From: Bilabrum cf. latius
Lineage: Eukaryota > Bigyra: Bicosoecida > Bigyra > Bicosoecida
Assembly: GCA_965178125.1 (NCBI GenBank)
Contig: OZ237748.1
Location: 806,001 to 870,000, forward strand
Direction of reading: 5' to 3'
Length of the DNA stretch: 64,000 nucleotides
The position numbers and the translations under genes were made by a program. Every line of letters starts with the position of its first letter. Position 1 is the stretch's first letter. The notes beneath the pieces are model-generated. The model was not told the origin of the DNA, ran no database searches, and saw only the letters and a list, made by a program, of their open reading frames with translations. Below are positions 57,843 through 64,000 of this stretch, in pieces.

Positions 57843-60143
57843 TCACTCGATCCCGTTCTCTTTGCTTCCGTCCTTATCGGTCGGCTGAATTGGCTTCTCG
57901 TCCCAGACGGCACCTGCACCTGCACCTGCACCTGTTCCTGCACCTGCACCCGCACCTGCACCTACACCTGCACCTGCACCTGTTGTACCTGCACCTGCAC
58001 CTGCACCTGCACCTGCACCTGCGCCTGCACCTGCGCCTGCGCTTGCTGCACCACGCGAACGCCGCCGCTGCTCCGCCTCCCGAGTTTCCATCCACTTCTT
58101 TCCGCCACGGTGGAAAAACCTCATTTGCAGCTCCTCGATGACGGCGCTGTGGCCTGGAACAGGGAGGCACCGACAGCGGCGGCGCGGCAGGGGATGGCGG
58201 GTGCTGCACGCCGCTTCGGTGCCACTTTGGCCAGCACCCGCCATGCAACTTTGGCCAGCACCCAGCTCTCTCTCAATGGCAGCATTCGTCAGCTCCTTGC
58301 GCACATCGGTATACTTGAGGCAAACGTACCGGTGAAGCAGAGAAGGGGCATGGCGAAACGACCTGCTGCACCGCGTCGTGACCCTAGCACTCTGCGGAGG
58401 CCCGTGCTTGGACCGACCTCCGCGTTTCCCGTGATACTGCCCACCTCCGGATTGCCCCTCACAGGACCGACAGGCCTCGCCGATGTACACGAGTGCCCGT
58501 TTGCAGCTCCTGCATCCATCCACGGCCGGGTCAATGCTCTTGCTTTGCCGGCCAACGACCTGCTTGCAGAACACGCATCCCCACATGTGCTTGTGCACGG
58601 TGACGTACCTGTGCCTGACGGAAACGGGGTACTCGGGCTCTTCAGTGCCCGCGCGATCCTTCCAGTGATGGAACCGATGGCCGTGACTTCTCTCCCGGGT
58701 ACTGTCGATCATGCTAACGGCCATGTGACACATCTCATGCAGGAGGGTACACCCCAGCTGGTATTCCGTTGACAGGATCTTCGTGCTGAGCTCGATCCCG
58801 GCCCATTGTACCGGTCCTAGGGGAGCGGTCCTAGGGGGCTCTCGAGCCGCAGGATCGGATGACGAAGGGTTGAGCTCGCCTGCGGATGCAACCTGGGACA
58901 TCCTCATCCTGATTGCCCTCCCCGCAGCAGATCGTAGCCGTGGGTTCCAGCTCAATTCCACCCGTGCACATGCCGTGGTCCCGCTGGAGCTGCTGGCGCT
59001 TCTGGTGCTGCTCTTGATATCAGAGTGCACGGCCGGTGGCAGCTGACCGCTGAACACTGTCCTGTTGAACCTGTGGTACAGCTGCAGTGCGATCATGGCA
59101 CGCTGGCTCTGGCATGCAGGCAGTAGTTGGCCATCAGCACTCGGACCCGGAGCCCAGACCGAGTCCTTGTGTCCTCCATCCACGTCGTCCTGGAGCATGG
59201 GGGGGCATTTCCCCCCGCATGGGGGGGTTCTTATGGGGGTTCCCTTGTGCGATGGGGTCTCCAGAGACGCTCCTGTCGAGGTCCACCTGACCCGGGGGTC
59301 ACCGTGCGCACTACCATGCGATGCATCGTCGCGCTCTACCCGCGCCTTCTTCGCCCCTCGAGTTGTGCCGTCCATATCGTCAGTGTCGCTGTCAGTGTCG
59401 CTGTCAGTGTCGTTGTCGCTGTCGCTTTCATCCGCGTCAGGGTCGGCGCCCCACCTCGCCTTGATGCGCCCATCGGCCTCCTTGGTTGCGTCGGCGCCAG
59501 AGCCGTGCCCAGCCACGAGCCCCATTGCCCCTACCACCTCCCCCACGGGCTCTACTCTCCGCCTCTTGTCGCCCAACGCAGCCTTGGGCGCGTATATTGA
59601 AGGCCCCTTTCCATGGATGGGTACAGCGGCGGCTGGGCCTCCACGGCTCGGGGCAGCGGTTTGGGCAGCGCCGCTGTCGTTTCCGTGGCCTGATCGCGCT
59701 GACCCATCGCCGTCTCCAACCCCGCTGCCGGGTGCTGAGGAGGCAGCGCTGGCGGGGAATGCGTCTTCACCGACCGGGCTGCCTGACGGTTCTGCGCTTC
59801 TCTTGACGAGTGCGGGATTGTATGACTCGGTGCCCCCCGTGTCGATGATTCCGCTGATGCGGATTCTTCCACTGGCAGTCCACCGGATGGCGCGTACCTC
59901 TCCTGGGCCTGCTGGTAGGTCTCGTTCATCGGCATTGTCGGCGTCCTCGGTACTCCACCTCCTCCCTCTTGACCTCCTCACCCTTCTCCTGGCGGGGGCT
60001 GGGGCCATCATGTGCGAGTCCGAATCAGAGTTCTAGTCAGGGTCCGAATCCCAGATCAGGGCGGAGCCAGATATGCCTTGGCTTGAGCTCGTATTCGCTT
60101 CGTCTTCACTGGCGCCGTCAAGTTTGCCGGACTAAGATGACAT
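57843..60143 (-). CDS. GCNA: GCNA/SprT-like zinc metalloprotease 2, 766 aa
   Basis: The order matches gene 1: an acidic, disordered N-terminus with (SDTD)n repeats, AMIALQLYHRFNRTVFSGQL, active site LLHEMCHMA with the third His in SHGHRFHHW, then WGCVFCKQVVGRQ, DGCRSCKRALVYIG and CRSC of the zinc-binding region, and a C-terminal GGKKWMETREAE shared with gene 1 (GGREWIEAREVA). A Gly-Ala run coded by CCTGCA hexamers follows near the end, then TGA. Two TAG codons (60132, 60033) lie near the start: MSS*SGKLDG aligns with MSSPSEQLSG of gene 1. If TAG were a stop, translation would have to begin at 60011. Tandem duplicate of gene 1, diverged outside the catalytic core. Confidence 0.9.
57907..58045. 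repeat. Coding (CCTGCA)n run in GCNA-like gene 2
   Basis: Hexamers CACCTG/CGCCTG are repeated about 22 times and encode Gly-Ala dipeptides near the C-terminus on the reverse strand. Confidence 0.9.
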
Positions 60144-61057
60144 CGCCAGGGCTCCAAGGACTCTGTTCGCACCAGTCTGCAATCGAGTAGCTTAGCTGGA
60201 TGCTTCGTTCGGCACCCAGGCTTAAGTTTGAGGGTATTTAATACTGCGATAACGAATTGGGGGTGTCAATACTGTAATTTAAGAATTATTTGGGTGCAAA
60301 CGAGCTGCTTCGAATGCTACGGCACTGCTACCGGCGCACAATGCTGTCGAGAACTGTGTGTAGCCCAACCACAACCACGCTTCAAAGAAATCATGCATGC
60401 CATCCGTAGCAGATACAGTGGTACAGTATCAGTATGTAACACTTATATATCACCTTACGTCTAAAATAATGTGTAAGATTCTCCTGGACGGCTTCTTTTT
60501 TGTGATTACATGCACCTGTTTGCAGGTGGGGATTGTTCCAGGCAACACCGAAGGTTCTACGAATGTTCTGCGCTCACGCATTTTATGTTATTAGCTCTCT
60601 CTCCACGTATGGCTTCACCAATACAACTTAGAGCAGGCCATGTAGTATAATGAGGTGAGTTGTTTGCACGGAGGCTTCGGTGTAGCAAAATACGTGTGCT
60701 TTTATGCCATGCATTGGCTGCAGATGTTGATGCAATCTCTAGTGTCTTCACTGTCTTATCATGGCCGCGAACCTGAGGATCATCGGTACGCAGTACATGT
60801 TTATTGGTATTTTTCATTTGCTAGGTATGGGTTGGGGCTATTCATTGCATTGGTAGGACTGCCATCTGCCTGGCACTGTTGGCAAAATCAATCTCGACCT
60901 TTCGGTCCACACACGGCACCAAGCAATCAAGTTAAGCACATTGAGTCGGTTTAGTAGTGTATATATCACAATGTTGCACTTTCAAAGTGGCTCTCGGCCC
61001 AAACTGCTGATAATTCCTGAAACATGTTGCTCGCTCTCTTGGCAAGGTGTTGCTCGC
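60144..61057. other. Intergenic, no gene seen
   Basis: AT-rich spacer between reverse-strand genes, with the promoter of GCNA-like gene 2 at its left. No conserved feature recognised. Confidence 0.4.
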
Positions 61058-61624
61058 TCATCGCCGCCGCCCCCGCTTCGCCCCGATTGCCCCGCCGTCC
61101 GCGTACCCTCCGGCGCTCCCATCCTCTTCATCATCGATGTCTCCGTCATAGCTGTGATCGAATCCGCCCTCTGGATCAAAATCCCACCGGAACGTGGCCT
61201 GCTCAGCACCTTCGGTCCTCCTCCTCCTCCTCCTATAGGCCGGCCTGCCACCTCGGCGAATGCTGCCACCACTGGCATGCTCCAGCCGGGCCGCATCAGT
61301 GCGCGCCCCTGTGGCACCGGCCCACCCGCGGCCCACCCGCGCACTCGTCACCACAACGTCCTCTTCGTCATCGTGCACCTCGCTCCATCCGTCTGCCTCC
61401 ACATCCACGGGGTCAGCCAACAGCGATTCGCTGCTGGAGTCGTCCTCGTCGTCGCCGTATTGATGTTCCCCCTCTTCGTCTGCTATACATTTGCCTGCTA
61501 GAGCAACAGCCCCGACGGCAGATATCCAGTGCCGTGATTGCCCAGGAACGCTGGTGCTGGTGCTGGTGCTGGTGCTGGTGCTGCTGCTTCTGCTGCTGCT
61601 GGTAATCGCCTGCGCCATCGCCAT
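61058..61624 (-). CDS. Acidic low-complexity protein, 188 aa, paralogue of the next gene
   Basis: The frame starts MAMAQAITSSSRSSS with a Ser-Thr run (CAC/CAG-type repeat), passes through acidic segments (DDEDDSSSES, SEVHDDEEDV), an Arg-rich stretch (RPAYRRRRRR) and DFDPEGGFDHSYDGDIDDEE, and ends AGGYADGGAIGAKRGRRR and TGA. The end matches the end of the next reverse-strand gene (AGGYADDGTIGAKRGR), showing common origin. One copy of the dispersed word (near 61338) is read as VVTSARV. No family recognised. The start is the first Met of the frame and is uncertain. Confidence 0.6.
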   Translation of the reverse strand: MAMAQAITSSSRSSSTSTSTSTSTSVPGQSRHWISAVGAVALAGKCIADEEGEHQYGDDEDDSSSESLLADPVDVEADGWSEVHDDEEDVVVTSARVGRGWAGATGARTDAARLEHASGGSIRRGGRPAYRRRRRRTEGAEQATFRWDFDPEGGFDHSYDGDIDDEEDGSAGGYADGGAIGAKRGRRR

Positions 61625-62753
61625 TTTGCCATTACTGCAGCACGATCCGATGTTTTCAGTTCGGCCGTTCGGCTCAATGGCGCGCTTGTCCTCATTGGCC
61701 GAATCGGTCCCCTGAGCTGTGGCGAGCTCCGTGGTCTCGGGGGCGGCTCCTCCACGCGCCTATTTAAGTGATGAAGCTTGAAATGCACTGCAACATGTTT
61801 GAGTGTAGATTTGCAGTTAGAGGCTCAAGTGCTGTGTGGAGCGCAGGTGAAGTAGTTTTAATCTTCTTCTTCCACAAGTCAGCGCAACGAAGCTGCCAGT
61901 GGCTGGATTTCGTGCTCTCGGTCAATTGTAACCAATTGAATGTAAACTCGACTGTCTGCATTTTCTAAATTATATTATATCACGATGCCATACTATAGAT
62001 ACAGTTGTTGAATTATTTCTGTCAGAAGTGATGCTGTAACATCATTGACGAATGCAGTTCACAAGTGCCGGCAACCAGCTCCATCCACAAGTTGCAACCG
62101 GCCCAGAAAAACTTTCAAGAAGAAGATTAAAACTATGAGATCCGGAGTCCGGACTCGGCGGTCCGCGCTGCGCCGCTGTCTGGCCGCTGGCAGGCGGCGC
62201 CGCGGCCGCGCCGAATGTCGATTTGCCGGCTAGGCGCTGGTGCCTGGTTTGGGCTGCTGCGGATAGATATCCAGCAGCTTTCCTACGTATTGCAATTTTA
62301 GTGTGTTTTAAATCCCACTCAGTGCTGAAATTTGTTCTTGCGCCTGGTCTTATTGCTGGTCTGTGTTGATGCAGCTACATCGAGCTTTTGGCAGCACAAT
62401 CAAAAATTTGAACTGTCACACGGTTTCCAGCATACTATACCGGCAGTCGTATATACTCGAATCGAATTGCGATACTAATTGTAAACATGCATTAAATGCT
62501 CGTTTTGTCAAGATCCTGAGCATCAGGTACCACACGAGACAGGCTTACAATATGACCTGTACTACTACTAGTCCACACTTATGAATCCATTAAACTATAA
62601 ATATTGTAATGGTTGACTACGTTACCGAGACCGCTCTGTAGCTAGACTTTTCGTCCGACCTCTCTGGACAAAATGTGAGGCAGGGAACTTGCGTGATACA
62701 TTGCGCTGAATACGTGACAAATTGTAGATTTAATAAACATTCCCCGTGGTCGC
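61625..62753. other. Intergenic, no gene seen
   Basis: AT-rich spacer between the two acidic genes. A short GC-rich stretch at 62150-62230 stands out but has no recognised coding content. Confidence 0.4.
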
Positions 62754-64000
62754 TTAGTGCCGACCCCTCTTCGCCCCGATGGTCCCGTCGTCAGCGTACC
62801 CACCGGCGCCCCCGTCATGATGGTCGTCATCGTCGTCCTCATGATTGCGTTCGTGCCAAGGGCCTCCAACATCACATGCAAATTCCACCCTGATACATGT
62901 ACCACACGTCCTGCTCCTCGTCCTCCTCCTCATTCGACCCCTGCTCCTCATCCCGCCGCCCGGCAGCAACACACACATCGCAACGCACACAGTGTGTCCT
63001 TCGTCGTCATCCTCATCCTCATCGTCATCGTCGTCATCGTCATCATCGTCACTAGAATCCGAATCCACGTCAACGTCTTCAACGAATTGGAACTCCTCGT
63101 CCTGCACAGCACCGCCGGGCACTGCCTGCGCCTCGTCCTGCACAGCACCGCCGGGCACCTCCTGCTCCTCGTCCTGCACAGCACCGCCGGGCACCTCCTG
63201 CTCCTCGTCCTGCACAGCACCGCCGGGCACTGCCATCTCCTCGTCCTGCACAGCACCGCCCGGCACTGCCTGCTCCTCGTCCTGCACAGCACCGCCGGGC
63301 ACTGCCATCTCCTCGTCCTGCACAGCACCGCCGGGCACCTCCTGCCCCTCGTCCTGCGCAGCACCGCCGGGCACTACATGCTCCTCGTCCTGCACAGCAC
63401 CGCCGGGCACTGCCTGCTCCTCGTCCTGCACAGCACCGCCGGGCACTACATGCTCCTCGTCCTGCACAGCACCGCCGGGCACTGCCTGCTCCTCGTCCTG
63501 CACAGCACCGCCGGGCACTGCCATCTCCTCGTCCTGCACAGCACCGCCGGGCACTGCCTGCTCCTCGTCCTGCACAGCAACGCCGGGCACTGCCTGCTCC
63601 TCGTCCTGCATAGCACCGCCGGGCACTGCCTGCTCCTCGTCCTGCACAGCACCGCCGGGCACTGCCTGCTCCTCGTCCTGCACAGCACCGCCGGGCACTG
63701 CCATCTCCTCGTCCTGCACAGCACCGCCGGGCACTGCCTGCTCCTCGTCCTGCATAGCACCGCCGGGCACTGCCTGCTCCTCGTCCTGCGCTGCACCGCC
63801 GGGCACCTCCTGCTCCTCGTCCTGCACAGCACCGCCGGGCACCTCCTGCTCCTCGTCCTGCACAGCACCGCCGGGCACTGCCATCTCCTCGTCCTGCACA
63901 GCACCGCCGGGCACCGCCATCTCCTCGTCCTGCACAGCACCGCCGGGCACTGCCTGCTCCTCGTCCTGCACAGCACCGCCGGGCACTGCCTGCTCCTCGT
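62754..64000 (-). CDS. Acidic 12-residue-repeat protein, 5' end outside the window
   Basis: On the reverse strand about 25 copies of the 12-residue unit VPGGAVQDEEQA (36-bp DNA repeat, 63094 to the window edge) lead into FQFVEDVDVDSDSSDDDD with a long Asp/Glu run, and the chain ends GGAGGYADDGTIGAKRGRH and TAA. The end is shared with the gene at 61058-61624. Around 62890-62990 two frames look coding: the called one gives Arg-rich sequence, the other gives acidic DEEQGSNEEEDEEQD, so an intron may lie there. Variation between units is limited to QA/MA/EV/HV at the unit join, suggesting recent expansion. Function unknown. Confidence 0.62.
   Translation of the reverse strand, partial: EEQAVPGGAVQDEEQAVPGGAVQDEEMAVPGGAVQDEEMAVPGGAVQDEEQEVPGGAVQDEEQEVPGGAAQDEEQAVPGGAMQDEEQAVPGGAVQDEEMAVPGGAVQDEEQAVPGGAVQDEEQAVPGGAMQDEEQAVPGVAVQDEEQAVPGGAVQDEEMAVPGGAVQDEEQAVPGGAVQDEEHVVPGGAVQDEEQAVPGGAVQDEEHVVPGGAAQDEGQEVPGGAVQDEEMAVPGGAVQDEEQAVPGGAVQDEEMAVPGGAVQDEEQEVPGGAVQDEEQEVPGGAVQDEAQAVPGGAVQDEEFQFVEDVDVDSDSSDDDDDDDDDDEDEDDDEGHTVCVAMCVLLPGGGMRSRGRMRRRTRSRTCGTCIRVEFACDVGGPWHERNHEDDDDDHHDGGAGGYADDGTIGAKRGRH
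63094..64000 (-). repeat. 36-bp coding minisatellite
   Basis: About 25 head-to-tail copies of a 36-bp unit containing GTCCTGCACAGCACCGCCGG, with few differences between copies. It continues past the right edge of the window. Confidence 0.95.

Noticed and set aside
381-60143. TAG-containing genes as pseudogenes
   Set aside because: Only TAG interrupts them. No TAA, TGA or frameshift is seen in the same coding stretches, and conserved domains persist downstream of many TAGs, including in single-copy housekeeping genes.
381-60143. UAG read as leucine, as reported for a rhizarian
   Set aside because: Aligned paralogue sites show Gln, Glu, Lys, Arg, His, Asp or Thr opposite TAG. Only the kynureninase site at 12072 would suit Leu or Ile. 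Not formally excluded without genome-wide data.
381-60143. Stop-codon readthrough or pyrrolysine insertion
   Set aside because: Up to 21 TAGs per gene, without a shared downstream element, makes programmed readthrough implausible, and pyrrolysine is confined to specific prokaryotic enzymes.

Overview
The window is nuclear DNA from a GC-rich microbial eukaryote whose lineage I cannot name. It has spliceosomal introns with GTGAGT/GTAAGT donors and CAG acceptors, eukaryotic housekeeping genes (a CUL3-like cullin, proteasome beta-1, kynureninase), a tRNA gene with A and B boxes and a T-run terminator, many simple-sequence repeats, and satellite DNA.

The main result concerns the genetic code. Nearly every convincing gene is cut by in-frame TAG codons, never by TAA or TGA, and none ends in TAG. 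Reading through TAG restores conserved sequence: cullin N-terminus and body, both ends of kynureninase, a complete WW domain, EGF and transmembrane segments, ankyrin C-terminal modules, and the shared C-termini of three tandem paralogues. Aligned paralogues place TAG opposite CAG or CAA (Gln) at three sites and otherwise mostly opposite Glu, Lys, Arg or His. I infer that UAG is glutamine, with UGA (most genes) and UAA as stops. About 65-70 in-frame TAG codons are involved.

Layout. 1-2100: a five-exon ankyrin gene (+) and the end of a related gene (-). 3148-9334: CUL3-like and proteasome beta-1 genes (-). 9545-9617: tRNA-Val(CAC). 10250-12620: kynureninase (+). 13268-21743: three tandem ankyrin genes (+), one repeat per 99-nt exon, the last ending in a WW domain. 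22061-37455: three tandem paralogues (-) of 1083, 1788 and 1662 residues from an unrecognised family. 38679-40548: a further ankyrin gene (+). 42563-46693: a 1376-residue single-pass membrane protein with FG-GAP-like and EGF-like repeats (+). 47205-54605: a 7.4-kb block bounded by inverted repeats, holding two satellite arrays and a nested fold-back element. 54978-60143: two tandem GCNA/SprT-like protease genes (-). 61058-64000: two acidic, repeat-rich genes (-), the second running off the window.

A second unexplained signal is a 12-bp word, CACTCGTCACAC (reverse GTGTGACGAGTG). About 30 copies of its 9-bp core occur on both strands, in coding sequence in several frames, in introns and in flanks. 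They cluster in the cullin, kynureninase and three-paralogue genes and are absent from the satellites and the FG-GAP gene.

The genes do not form an operon or one pathway. The organisation is one of local tandem duplication (ankyrin genes, the three-paralogue family, the GCNA pair, the acidic pair) around single-copy housekeeping genes.
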